From Bog-473 sp963742035 (GTDB lineage: Bacteria > Actinomycetota > Acidimicrobiia > Acidimicrobiales > RAAP-2), in contig CAVUKH010000012.1 of the NCBI GenBank assembly GCA_963742035.1, positions 62,001 through 126,000 on the forward strand: 64,000 bases of DNA, written 5' to 3'. Shown here piece by piece: positions 1 through 7,702 of this stretch; position 1 is the stretch's first letter; every line of letters begins with the position of its first letter. The notes beneath the pieces were generated by a model. It saw only the letters and a program-made list of their open reading frames with translations, made no database searches and was not told the origin of the DNA. The translations under genes were made by a program, and so were the position numbers.

Positions 1-324
1 GGGTGTCGCGCCCTGGTCCTGTCGCCCGGGGCGAAGAGTCACGACGAGATCCTGGCCGCCGTCGGCGAGGGCCTGTACGTGCAGTCGGTGTCGGGCGTCC
101 ACTCCGGGGTCAACACTGTCAGCGGCGACTTCTCAGTCGGGGCGGAGGGCCTCATGATCGAGGGGGGTGTGCTGGCCCAGCCGGTGCGAGAGGTGACCGT
201 CGCGTCCACGCTGCAGCGGATGTTGCAGTCGGTGGTGGAGATCGGTGGTGACCTGCGCTGGCTGCCGGGCGTGGCCGCCGGTCAGACCCTGGCCATCGCC
301 GACATGGCACTCAGCGGCGACTGA
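1..324 (+). CDS. TldD/PmbA family metalloprotease, C-terminal part
   Basis: The frame is open from base 1, so the start lies outside the window; 107 residues remain and end at TGA 322-324. The segment GLYVQSVSGVHSGVNTVSGD followed by FSVGAEGLMIEGG and LPGVAAGQTLAIADMALSGD matches the C-terminal beta-barrel of TldD/PmbA proteins, which form heterodimeric metalloproteases acting on unfolded or modified peptides. The HExxxH metal site is on TldD-type subunits and would lie upstream, so TldD and PmbA cannot be told apart with certainty; the SGVNxVSGDFS motif favours PmbA. It converges on the FmdB gene with 4 bp between the stops. Confidence 0.8.
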   Translation, partial: GCRALVLSPGAKSHDEILAAVGEGLYVQSVSGVHSGVNTVSGDFSVGAEGLMIEGGVLAQPVREVTVASTLQRMLQSVVEIGGDLRWLPGVAAGQTLAIADMALSGD

Positions 325-328
325 GCCC

Positions 329-733
329 TTAGCTCGCCGTGCTCGAGGCCGGCGCGGTGTCCTTGCCCGAGCTGCTCTTCTCGGAGGTGCCGGCCCCGGA
401 ACTGCCCTTATCTGACGCGGGCTCCTTCTTAGAGGACGAATCGCTGCCCGCGCTGCCCCCGCCGTCGCTGCTCGAGCTGTCACCGCGGTCGCTGCTCGAG
501 CTTTCGCCGCTGGAGCTGTCGGCGGTCTTCTTGCCCGAGCCGTTGCCCGCCGAGGCAGCGCGGGAGTCTGTCTTGTAGAAGCCGCTGCCCTTCAGCACGA
601 TGCCCACGGCTCCGTAGACCTTGCGCAGCGCGCTGCCGCACTCGGGACACTCTGTCAGCGGATCGTCCGTGAAGCTCTGGACCGCCTCAAGGCGGTGCCC
701 GCACGACGTGCACGCGTATTCGTAGGTGGGCAA
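329..733 (-). CDS. FmdB family zinc-ribbon protein with Ser/Lys-rich tail
   Basis: About 134 residues. The N-terminus PTYEYACTSCGHR, followed by CPECGSALRKVYGAVGIVLK and GSGFYKTD, is the FmdB putative regulatory zinc ribbon, with two CxxC knuckles expected to bind zinc. The rest, from about residue 65, is low-complexity Ser/Gly/Lys/Asp, which is common in actinobacterial members. I place the start at TTG 733 because a clear GGAGG lies just upstream and the family begins exactly at PTYEY; an ATG further upstream would add ten unconserved residues. Function is unproven; the name comes from a gene near a formamidase operon. It is divergent from moaC. Confidence 0.85.
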   Translation of the reverse strand: MPTYEYACTSCGHRLEAVQSFTDDPLTECPECGSALRKVYGAVGIVLKGSGFYKTDSRAASAGNGSGKKTADSSSGESSSSDRGDSSSSDGGGSAGSDSSSKKEPASDKGSSGAGTSEKSSSGKDTAPASSTAS

Positions 734-849
734 GGGACTCCTCCGGGGGCCGCTCGTTGGCACTCACTGCCTGAGACTGCCAAGTCTACCCGCAGGAACA
801 CCGCGGCAACGTCGGACTGCGGTCACCGCAGGTCGTAGACTCCACACTC

Positions 850-1341
850 GTGTCCGACCGCATGCTGGCCAACCTCGACCCGCTGAGCGGTGCCCGCATG
901 GTGGACGTCACGCCCCGTGAGCCCACCCATCGCCGCGCCCTGGCCCGCTGCCGGGTGTCGATGTTGCCCGAGACCACGACCAAGGTCGCCAACAACGCCA
1001 TCACCAAGGGGGACGTCCTCGCGGCAGCCCGGATTGCTGGAATTCAAGCAGCCAAGCGGACCGCCGAGCTGATTCCTATGTGCCACCCAGTGCTGGTCGG
1101 CTCCATCGGCGTCAATTTCTCCATCGGTGACGACTACGTCGAGGTCGAGGCCCAGGTCGAGACGGTCGACCGCACCGGCGTCGAGATGGAGGCGATGACG
1201 GCGTGCGCGGTCGCGGCCCTGACGGTCTATGACATGTGCAAGTCGGCGGACCGCACCATGACTGTCGAGCACCTGGCGTTGTGGGAGAAGTCGGGCGGCC
1301 GGTCCGGGCCATGGCGCCGGCCCGGGTTCGACCACCCTTAA
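850..1341 (+). CDS. moaC: Cyclic pyranopterin monophosphate synthase MoaC
   Basis: 163 residues from GTG 850. MoaC converts 3',8-cH2GTP, the product of MoaA, to cyclic pyranopterin monophosphate in molybdenum cofactor synthesis. Diagnostic segments are ARMVDVTPREPTHRRALARC near the N-terminus, TKGDVLAAARIAGIQAAKRT with the catalytic lysine region, ELIPMCHPV, and MEAMTACAVAALTVYDMCKS. The length is usual for the family. The C-terminus (GGRSGPWRRPGFDHP) departs from the usual ending. No other moa gene is visible here, so the rest of the pathway must be elsewhere. Confidence 0.95.
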   Translation: MSDRMLANLDPLSGARMVDVTPREPTHRRALARCRVSMLPETTTKVANNAITKGDVLAAARIAGIQAAKRTAELIPMCHPVLVGSIGVNFSIGDDYVEVEAQVETVDRTGVEMEAMTACAVAALTVYDMCKSADRTMTVEHLALWEKSGGRSGPWRRPGFDHP

Positions 1342-1420
1342 TTCTTCGGGTCCTGGCGTCCCATCGCAGGTCGTCGCGCCCGGAAGGCCAGCGCGGCTCG
1401 CTGGTCTACATTCGGTCCCG

Positions 1421-2767
1421 GTGACCCAACTGGAAGAGGCGCCCGCCGTCGGCAAGGGGATCGTCGGTGCCGTCACGTCGGAGGTCGGACGAATCGGCGG
1501 GCGCAACGCGGTCATTGCGCGGTCGCTCGGCACCATGCGGCGCGGCGCCATCACCTACGCCGACGGGGTGCGGCTGGCCGAGGCGGCCGACCAGGCCCGC
1601 GAGCTGGGAATCCCATTCGTCTTCTTCGTGGCATCGAGCGGGGCCGACGTGCTCGAGGGCGTGGCCGCCCTGCACGGGTGGGGACGGGCCGCCGCCGCGC
1701 TCGCACGCTGCAGCGGACAGGTCCCCGTCATCGCGGCCGCGACCGGGCCCGTGGTCTCCGGTCCGGCTCTCCTCCTCGGTCTCTCCGACCTGGTGGTCAT
1801 GAGCTCCGAGGCGGTGGCCTTCGTCTCTGGTCCGCAGATGGTGGCGGAATTCACCGGGATCGAGGTCGGGATCGGCGAGTTGGGCGGGGCCGGCGTTCAC
1901 GCCACCGCCAGCGGCTTGTGTGCGGTGCAGTCCGACGATGTGGACGGCGCCGTCGCCGAGCTCCTCGAGTACCTGCCGTCCAACACCGACGAGATCCCCC
2001 CGCCCGCGCCCGTCAGCGATTCGGTGCTGCGCCCGACTCCCGAGCTGCGCACCGTCATCCCCGACCGCAAAGCGGCGACCTACGACGCCAGGGACGTCGT
2101 GCGATCCCTCTGCGACGACGGCGAGTTCCGGGAGCTGTGGCCGCGCTGGGCCGGACAGTTGGTGACGGCATTCGCCCGGCTGGGTGGGATGCCGGTCGGA
2201 TTCGTGGCCAACCAGCCCCGCATTCTGGCCGGGACGCTCGACATCGCGGCCTCACAGAAGGGTGCCCGTTTCGTCCGGCTGTGCGATGCCTTCAACCTGC
2301 CCATCATCAGCCTGGTCGACACACCGGGGTTCCTGCCCGGGAAGGACCTCGAGTGGCGCGGCATGATCCGGCACGGCGCGGAGCTGGCGTTCGCCTATGC
2401 CCAGGCGACCGTGCCGCGGCTGTGCCTCATCCTGCGCAAGGCCTTCGGGGGCGCCTACATCGTCATGGACTCCCGTGGCATCGGCAACGACATCTGCGTG
2501 GCCTGGCCGGGTGCCGAGGTGGCCGTGATGGGGGCGTCGGGCGCCGTCCAGATCCTGTACCGAGGCCTGGAGCCCGGAGAACGGGCGGACCGCGAGCTGG
2601 CCTACGAAGTGTCCTATCTCAATCCCTGGCCGGCCGCCGAGCGGGGCCTCGTCGACCAGGTGATCGACCCGGCGGAGAGCCGCATCGTGCTCTGCGGCAT
2701 CCTGCGCCAGCTGTGCACGAAACGGGAGTTGGTGGTGGGTCGAAAGCACGACGCCGGTCCTCAATAG
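1421..2767 (+). CDS. Acyl-CoA carboxylase carboxyltransferase subunit
   Basis: 448 residues from GTG 1421. Two crotonase-like halves are visible. The N-terminal half carries ATGPVVSGPALLLGLSDLVV and ELGGAGVHATASGLC. The C-terminal half carries SLVDTPGFLPGKDLEWRGMI, then AYAQATVPRLCLILRKAFGG and AYIVMDSRGIGND. These are the conserved CoA and carboxybiotin sites of the acetyl/propionyl-CoA carboxylase beta subunit, which moves CO2 from biotin to acyl-CoA. It is shorter than the usual 510-540 residues, the difference lying mainly at the N-terminus. No biotin carboxylase or BCCP gene is adjacent, and the acyl-CoA substrate cannot be read from sequence. Confidence 0.88.
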   Translation: MTQLEEAPAVGKGIVGAVTSEVGRIGGRNAVIARSLGTMRRGAITYADGVRLAEAADQARELGIPFVFFVASSGADVLEGVAALHGWGRAAAALARCSGQVPVIAAATGPVVSGPALLLGLSDLVVMSSEAVAFVSGPQMVAEFTGIEVGIGELGGAGVHATASGLCAVQSDDVDGAVAELLEYLPSNTDEIPPPAPVSDSVLRPTPELRTVIPDRKAATYDARDVVRSLCDDGEFRELWPRWAGQLVTAFARLGGMPVGFVANQPRILAGTLDIAASQKGARFVRLCDAFNLPIISLVDTPGFLPGKDLEWRGMIRHGAELAFAYAQATVPRLCLILRKAFGGAYIVMDSRGIGNDICVAWPGAEVAVMGASGAVQILYRGLEPGERADRELAYEVSYLNPWPAAERGLVDQVIDPAESRIVLCGILRQLCTKRELVVGRKHDAGPQ

Positions 2768-2852
2768 GGGTTCAGCTGGGGAATCGCGAATTGTCACCAT
2801 TTCGTAACGAAGCTGAGGTGCATTCGACGCCGAACACGGTAAATGTTCGGGC

Positions 2853-3179
2853 ATGATCGGCGGTGTGGTCCCCCCCACAGACGATGAGCTTTTCGTCCTC
2901 GAGTCGTGCCACAGCACGTGGATCTTCGACACCGAGAGAATGCGCTTCCGGCGGGTCCTGAAGGGTCTGGCCCTTGACTCCCACGCCGCCACCACAGCCT
3001 GGCGGGCTTACTACGGGCTGGAGATCGATCCGATTTCCGAGTCGTTCGTCGTGCTGCTCAACCCCGAGGGCACCCGCCTGCTCCGGTCCTGGCGCCATGT
3101 GGAGCACTGCCCGCAGTGCGGTGGGAACCAGACCGCCGAGTTGTCGCTCGACGAGCTGCGGAGCGCCTCGCTCGCTTAG
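2853..3179 (+). CDS. Hypothetical protein (108 aa)
   Basis: ATG 2853 to TAG 3179. I do not recognise the family. The protein looks soluble and globular: an N-terminal segment DELFVLESCHSTWIFDTERM, a middle rich in aromatic residues, and a C-terminal CPQCGGNQ with a single CxxC pair, plus a possible third Cys at residue 19. A role in metal binding is possible but a lone CxxC is weak evidence. It is preceded by an 85-bp gap with lower G+C than its surroundings that could hold a promoter. It converges on the next, minus-strand gene. Confidence 0.6.
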   Translation: MIGGVVPPTDDELFVLESCHSTWIFDTERMRFRRVLKGLALDSHAATTAWRAYYGLEIDPISESFVVLLNPEGTRLLRSWRHVEHCPQCGGNQTAELSLDELRSASLA

Positions 3180-3189
3180 CAGCAGCCGC

Positions 3190-3657
3190 TCACAGGTGGA
3201 TGGCGTGTGCCGCCGCCAGCAGCAGGACCGTGAGAGTCCCGAGCGCGGCCACCACGACCCCCGCGGTCAGGAGCCGCGACGCTGCCGGGCGTTGTGATCT
3301 GGTGCGCAGGCCAAGCGCGGCGGCACGATCCCGTACCGCCGCCTCCATTTCCACGGCGTCGTCGGTGGCCAGCACGAAGCGGCGCATGTGGCGGCCCTCG
3401 CGCTCGACGACGGCGATGACCACCCCGCCGCGTCCGTCCGCCAGCACGGAGCGCTCCACCGGCGAGAGCCCGGTGAGCCCGGCCCAGTCGCTTTCCCACA
3501 CCTGCTCGCCGTCGGCTTTCTCCAGAATCAGGCCGGAGTCGAAGAAGCGCAGCGTGAGGTGGGGAACGGCCACCTCGCCCTCCCGTCCTCCCGTCAGGAG
3601 CAAGACGTCGGGCACGGACCACACCTGCCCCAGACGAGCTGGAGACGCTACTTCCAT
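3190..3657 (-). CDS. Hypothetical protein with C-terminal membrane anchor
   Basis: 155 residues from ATG 3657. Residues 1-120 look like a beta-rich, PH-like cytosolic domain (VPDVLLLTGGREGEVAVPHL, RFFDSGLILEKADGEQVWES, SPVERSVLADGRGGVVIAVV). The end, RLLTAGVVVAALGTLTVLLL, is a single transmembrane helix, giving a tail-anchored layout. The start overlaps the erm stop by 10 bp, so the two are probably co-transcribed and translationally coupled. I do not recognise a named family; an Asp- and Glu-rich PH fold is a guess. Confidence 0.6.
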   Translation of the reverse strand: MEVASPARLGQVWSVPDVLLLTGGREGEVAVPHLTLRFFDSGLILEKADGEQVWESDWAGLTGLSPVERSVLADGRGGVVIAVVEREGRHMRRFVLATDDAVEMEAAVRDRAAALGLRTRSQRPAASRLLTAGVVVAALGTLTVLLLAAAHAIHL

Positions 3658-4289
3658 TGTTGGCGTATGAACGCGGCATAGGCGCCGGCCATGTGATCGG
3701 GGAGGAGCGGCGGCTCCCGGCGCTGCACACGGAGGACGGCCGCGTCGACGGAAGGAACGGGCCGGAACGAAGCGGCGGGGATGCGGCGTCCCAGACCGAA
3801 AGACCACCAGGGGGCCCAGGTCGTGGAGAGCATGGTGCTGGGCGGCATGGCGGCCCGCTTGCGTGCGACCTCCCACTGGACGATCAGGTCGGCCCGTCGC
3901 AGGCAGCTGTCGGGCTCGTCGAGCAGGTGGCGGAGCAGCGCAGTGGTGGCGCCGAAGGGCAGCGAGCCCATCACGCGGAAGGGGTGGCGGGGCATACGGT
4001 AGCGGAGCGCGTCGCAGCAGGCGACATGCACCCCGGTGGTACCTCGTCGTTGCACCTCGCGACGCAGGTGTTCCGCCCAGTGTGAGTCGCGCTCCAGCGC
4101 GACCACCTCCACGCCACGCCGGGCGAGCGCAAACGTGCAGGCGCCTCGACCCGCTCCGATCTCGACCACGAGATCGCCGGCAGCGAAACCCGCTTCGGCG
4201 ACCAGCGCGTCGGCCAAGTCAGGCTGAAGGAAGTTCTGCCCGAGGCGGCGCCGTCGCTCGTCCCGGGGCGTCCGCTTGACCGCGGACAC
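3648..4289 (-). CDS. erm: Erm-family 23S rRNA adenine N6-methyltransferase
   Basis: 213 residues if translation starts at GTG 4289, which has GGGGAT at good spacing; GTG 4307 is the alternative. The signature RRRRLGQNFLQPDLADALV, then GDLVVEIGAGRGACTFALAR (SAM-binding motif I), QWEVARKRA and SFRPVPSVDAAVLRVQRREP match Erm methylases, which methylate A2058 of 23S rRNA and block macrolide, lincosamide and streptogramin B binding. KsgA is less likely because of the RRRLxQNFL opening and short C-terminus. Oddly, catalytic motif IV, normally N-[IVL]-P-[YF], reads SLPFG here. The gene is followed, with overlap, by a tail-anchored protein. Confidence 0.8.
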   Translation of the reverse strand: MSAVKRTPRDERRRRLGQNFLQPDLADALVAEAGFAAGDLVVEIGAGRGACTFALARRGVEVVALERDSHWAEHLRREVQRRGTTGVHVACCDALRYRMPRHPFRVMGSLPFGATTALLRHLLDEPDSCLRRADLIVQWEVARKRAAMPPSTMLSTTWAPWWSFGLGRRIPAASFRPVPSVDAAVLRVQRREPPLLPDHMAGAYAAFIRQQWK

Positions 4290-4360
4290 GGCAGATCCCC
4301 GTTGCACCCATGGGTGGACAGTGTGCCCTCATGTCGACGTCCGCGCCACTGGCGCGGTGA

Positions 4361-5230
4361 TCACGGTGACGGCGGTCGGGGCGACCCCTGCCGCCTGTCC
4401 CGGCGATCGGCGCGCTCAATCTCGCGTTCGACGTCCGACCAGACGAGCGGCTCGACGTCCTCGCCGGCAGTCTCGGCGGCCTGGGCCCGCGTCATGATCA
4501 CGAAGGCCACGGTCCACAGGACGGCGATGGTGCTGACCTTGGCCAGGAAGCCGGCCAGTTCCTGGTCGAGCAACGGCTTCATTCCCACGACGGTGCCTGC
4601 ATAGGTGAAGGTCGGGTAGAGCGGGTGACGGGCGAAGATCCAGACGATGGAGAGGAAGCTGGGGACGATCGACTGCACGATCAGATAGCCCCCTCGTCCG
4701 AGGGGGGAGAGATGCTGCGCCCCGGGGAATTCGGACAGAACCGGCGCCCACAACACGAAGCCCGATGCGAGCACGACCAGTGCGATGAGGGCGCGGAAGA
4801 TCACCGAGTGCGCGGCCAGATTCACGGCGCCGACGGTCAACGTCGCGACGGCGACCACGGTGACGATGACCACGGCCGGGAGGGGCCGGACCACCACCCG
4901 GAGCACGGCGTCGACTGCCGCCGGCCGGGTCAGGCGGGCGATGACGGGACGCGGCGTCCCGAGCACCAGGAGCGGGGGCACGGCGAGGGTCAACAACAGC
5001 CGCTGGAGGACCAGCGCCAGCAGCAGCCAGTGGCTGGCCAGGTCGCCCAGGGGCCAGGTCAGGGCCCCGGCCAGGACGACGACTCCAGCGAAGAAGAGGA
5101 GCTTCTGGCGTGTGGCGGCGGCGCAGCCGGGCTTGTGCGTCGCCCAGAGGTAGCCGGTGACGAGGCCCAGCAGAGCGAGCAGCCACACGAGATGGAGATG
5201 CCACTCGAAGGGGTGGGTGACGGCGATCAC
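4361..5230 (-). CDS. CtaG/Caa3-type cytochrome c oxidase assembly membrane protein
   Basis: 289 residues from GTG 5230. It shows about seven hydrophobic helices, a His-rich start (THPFEWHLHLVW) and conserved family segments: WPLGDLASHWLLLALVLQRL, LTLAVPPLLVLGTPRPV, ARHPLYPTFTYAGTVVGM and LDQELAGFLAKVSTIAVLW. These fit the caa3_CtaG family, linked to copper insertion and assembly of haem-copper oxidases. It is divergent from pafBC with only 29 bp between the starts, so both are probably leaderless or have very short leaders. The charged C-terminus (EREIERADRRDRRQG) is cytosolic. Confidence 0.85.
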   Translation of the reverse strand: MIAVTHPFEWHLHLVWLLALLGLVTGYLWATHKPGCAAATRQKLLFFAGVVVLAGALTWPLGDLASHWLLLALVLQRLLLTLAVPPLLVLGTPRPVIARLTRPAAVDAVLRVVVRPLPAVVIVTVVAVATLTVGAVNLAAHSVIFRALIALVVLASGFVLWAPVLSEFPGAQHLSPLGRGGYLIVQSIVPSFLSIVWIFARHPLYPTFTYAGTVVGMKPLLDQELAGFLAKVSTIAVLWTVAFVIMTRAQAAETAGEDVEPLVWSDVEREIERADRRDRRQGSPRPPSP

Positions 5231-5259
5231 CTGGCCGCGCTCGCCGTAGGCTCTGGGCG

Positions 5260-7236
5260 ATGGAGGCCCCCCCGAAGCTCGACCGGCTCGAGCGCGTCAC
5301 CGATCTCGTGCTGGTGCTGCTCGACACGCGTCAGCCCCTCACCCTCGATGCCATCGCGCACCAGGTCCCTGGGTATCCCATCGAGCACTCCGCGCGCCGC
5401 CAGGCCTTCGAGCGGGACAAGCGACTGTTGCGCGACGAGGGCATTCCGGTGCTGACGCAACGGCTGCCGGGCCACGAGCAGTACGGGTACCAGATCGAGC
5501 GTGAGTCGTTCTACCTGCCCGATCTCGACCTCGAGCCCGACGAGCAGGTCGCGCTCCACCTCGCCGTCGCCGGCGTCCACCTCGGTGATCCTAGTGGTCG
5601 GGACGCGTTGTTGAAGCTGGGCGCGGCCGGACTGGGTGACGTGCGCCCCATTGCTTCCCTGGTGCCGCCGGCCGCGCTCATTGAGTTGTTCGAAGCCGTG
5701 CGCACGCACGCGACGGCCACATTCGCCTACCGGGCGGAGGAACGGCGCGTCGCCCCCGTGGGCCTGTGGTTCCGTTTCGGTCACTGGTACCTGGTGGCCT
5801 GGGACCTCGACCGCGCGGCCGTGCGGACCTTTCGGGTCGATCGCATCGAAGGCGAGGTTGCCCGCGGCGACCCCGGTGACGCCATGGTGCCGCCCGACGT
5901 CACGGTGGACGTGAAGGCGGCGCTCCCCGACGAGCCGTGGGAAGTGGACGGCGAGAACCGCGTCGACATGCGAGTGAGGGTCGACGCCCTCGAGGCGCGC
6001 CGGGTTATTGAGGAGGTGGGAGAGGACAAGGTGGTGCACCGGCTGAGCGACGGGTCGGTCGACCTGATCCTCGGCGTTTCGTCCTTCGCCGCCATCCGCT
6101 CCTGGGTGCTCGGATTGCTCGACCACGTCATCGTGACCGAGCCCGACGCCTTTCGGGACGAGCTCGTCGCCTGGCTCGGCGTGTTGACCGTTCCCGTATC
6201 GGCGTTCCCGGCCGAAGCCCACTACCCGGAGGTGGGGCGAGCAGGCGCCGAGCAGGAGCCGGCGACGGGCCGTACCCCGCCCGGTCAGGAGACGAGCCGC
6301 CGCCTCCGCCGCCTCTTGGCCCTGGTGGGCTGGCTGGCACAGGTTGGAGAGGCCCCCATCGCCGATGCAGCGCAGCGGTTCGGCATGAGCGAGAAGGAGC
6401 TGGTGGCCGAGTTGGAGTTGGCGGCCTGCTGCGGCATCCCGCCCTACACCCCCGACACGCTCATGGAGATTGAAGTGTCCGAACACTCGGTCAGGGCCTT
6501 TCTGCCCGCGGAATACGCCCGGCCCCGCCGGCTCACCCCTGCCGAGGGGTTTGCCGTCGCGGCATCGGCCCGGCTGCTGCTCACGGTGCCGGGCTCGGAG
6601 GACGATGCGTTGCGCCGGGCCCTGGCCAAGCTCGATGCAGCGCTCGGGTCGCGGGAGGCGGTCGGCCTCGATGTGGATGCGCCGGCCCACCTCGCCGCCG
6701 TACGTGAGGCGGCCGAGGCCCACCGGGCCGTTGAGATCGACTACCTCTCCGGCTCCCGCGACGAGCTCACGACGCGCGTGGTGGAGCCGATGCAGGTGGC
6801 CACCATCGACGGGCACTGGTACCTCGACGCCTACTGCCACCGGGCGGGCGACATGCGGCGCTTCCGGGTCGACCGCATAGGAGCCGTGCGGCCCCTCGAG
6901 CGGAGCCCGGGCCCGGCCTCCCCGCGGGCCAGGCCCCTGGAGGAGATGTTCGTACCGGGGCCCGGCGCCGTCGAGGTCCACCTGCAACTCGGCCCAGGCG
7001 CACAGTGGGTGCCCGAATCGGTTCCCGTGCGCGCCGTCCGGCGCGACGCCGACGGCAACGTCAGCGATGTCGTGCTCGACGTCTCGGGAATGGCCTGGTT
7101 CGAGCGGCTGCTCCTGCAGCTCGGCCCCGCGGTCCGGGTCGTCAGCCCGCCCGAGCTGACCGGCCTGGCGGGAGATGCGGCCCGCCGCGTGCTGGCGCGC
7201 TACGCCCGCGGGAAGACGGATAACGTCGCCACATGA
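5260..7236 (+). CDS. pafBC: Fused PafB-PafC WYL-domain transcriptional regulator
   Basis: 658 residues holding two tandem copies of an HTH-WYL-WCX unit. Copy 1 has the HTH at about 5-65 (TRQPLTLDAIAHQVPGYP) and WYL core VGLWFRFGHWYLVAWDLD, then RTFRVDRIEG. Copy 2 has the HTH at about 345-400 (RRLLALVGWLAQVGEAP) and VEPMQVATIDGHWYLDAYC, then RRFRVDRIG. In mycobacteria PafB and PafC are separate and together activate the LexA-independent DNA damage response; natural fusions exist in other actinobacteria. WYL domains are thought to sense single-stranded DNA or similar ligands. The stop overlaps the next gene by 4 bp (ATGA). No pup or proteasome gene is in view. Confidence 0.9.
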   Translation: MEAPPKLDRLERVTDLVLVLLDTRQPLTLDAIAHQVPGYPIEHSARRQAFERDKRLLRDEGIPVLTQRLPGHEQYGYQIERESFYLPDLDLEPDEQVALHLAVAGVHLGDPSGRDALLKLGAAGLGDVRPIASLVPPAALIELFEAVRTHATATFAYRAEERRVAPVGLWFRFGHWYLVAWDLDRAAVRTFRVDRIEGEVARGDPGDAMVPPDVTVDVKAALPDEPWEVDGENRVDMRVRVDALEARRVIEEVGEDKVVHRLSDGSVDLILGVSSFAAIRSWVLGLLDHVIVTEPDAFRDELVAWLGVLTVPVSAFPAEAHYPEVGRAGAEQEPATGRTPPGQETSRRLRRLLALVGWLAQVGEAPIADAAQRFGMSEKELVAELELAACCGIPPYTPDTLMEIEVSEHSVRAFLPAEYARPRRLTPAEGFAVAASARLLLTVPGSEDDALRRALAKLDAALGSREAVGLDVDAPAHLAAVREAAEAHRAVEIDYLSGSRDELTTRVVEPMQVATIDGHWYLDAYCHRAGDMRRFRVDRIGAVRPLERSPGPASPRARPLEEMFVPGPGAVEVHLQLGPGAQWVPESVPVRAVRRDADGNVSDVVLDVSGMAWFERLLLQLGPAVRVVSPPELTGLAGDAARRVLARYARGKTDNVAT

Positions 7237-7649
7237 GCGACATGAACGATTTCAACCGAACGGTGATAGAGGAGTTCCGGGCCAACCATGGCAAGGTCGG
7301 CGGGGGTTTTGCCGGCGCACCCATGGTGCTGCTGACCACCACCGGAGCCAAGTCCGGTCAAAAACGGGTGAACCCGCTGGTGGCGCTCGTCCAGGGTGAC
7401 CAGTTGTATGTCGTCGCTTCGAAGGCGGGCGCACCCACCAGCCCCGACTGGTATCACAACCTGGTCGCCAATCCCGCGGTCGAGGTCGAATTCGGCGACG
7501 ACCACTTCGGTGCCACCGCCGTGCCGATCGTGTCCGGACCCGAGCGCGACCGTCTCTACGCCGCCCAGGTGGCGGCGCAACCAGGCTTCGCCGACTACGA
7601 GAAGGCGACGACGAGGGTGATCCCGGTCGTGGAGCTCCGCCGCACCTGA
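7233..7649 (+). CDS. Deazaflavin (F420)-dependent nitroreductase family protein
   Basis: 138 residues. NRTVIEEFRANHGKVGGGF, APMVLLTTTGAKSGQKRVNP, YVVASKAGAPTSPDWYHNLV and ANPAVEVEFG are the hallmarks of the Ddn/FDR family, split-barrel proteins that bind reduced F420 and reduce quinones, nitroimidazoles or other acceptors. The GAKSG motif contacts the F420 tail. It is coupled to pafBC through an ATGA overlap, which would tie it to stress-linked expression (inference). F420 capacity is supported by cofC 4 kb downstream. The physiological substrate cannot be read from sequence. Confidence 0.9.
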   Translation: MSDMNDFNRTVIEEFRANHGKVGGGFAGAPMVLLTTTGAKSGQKRVNPLVALVQGDQLYVVASKAGAPTSPDWYHNLVANPAVEVEFGDDHFGATAVPIVSGPERDRLYAAQVAAQPGFADYEKATTRVIPVVELRRT

Positions 7650-7702
7650 CCATCGGTCGACCGTTCACCCCTGCCGGCGCGCCGGGGTGAGGGGAGACCA
7701 CC

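Noticed and set aside
5227..6987. Long minus-strand frame (586 aa) opposite pafBC
   Set aside because: Shadow frame of a high-G+C gene: no domain, and it is fully covered by a recognised WYL regulator on the other strand.
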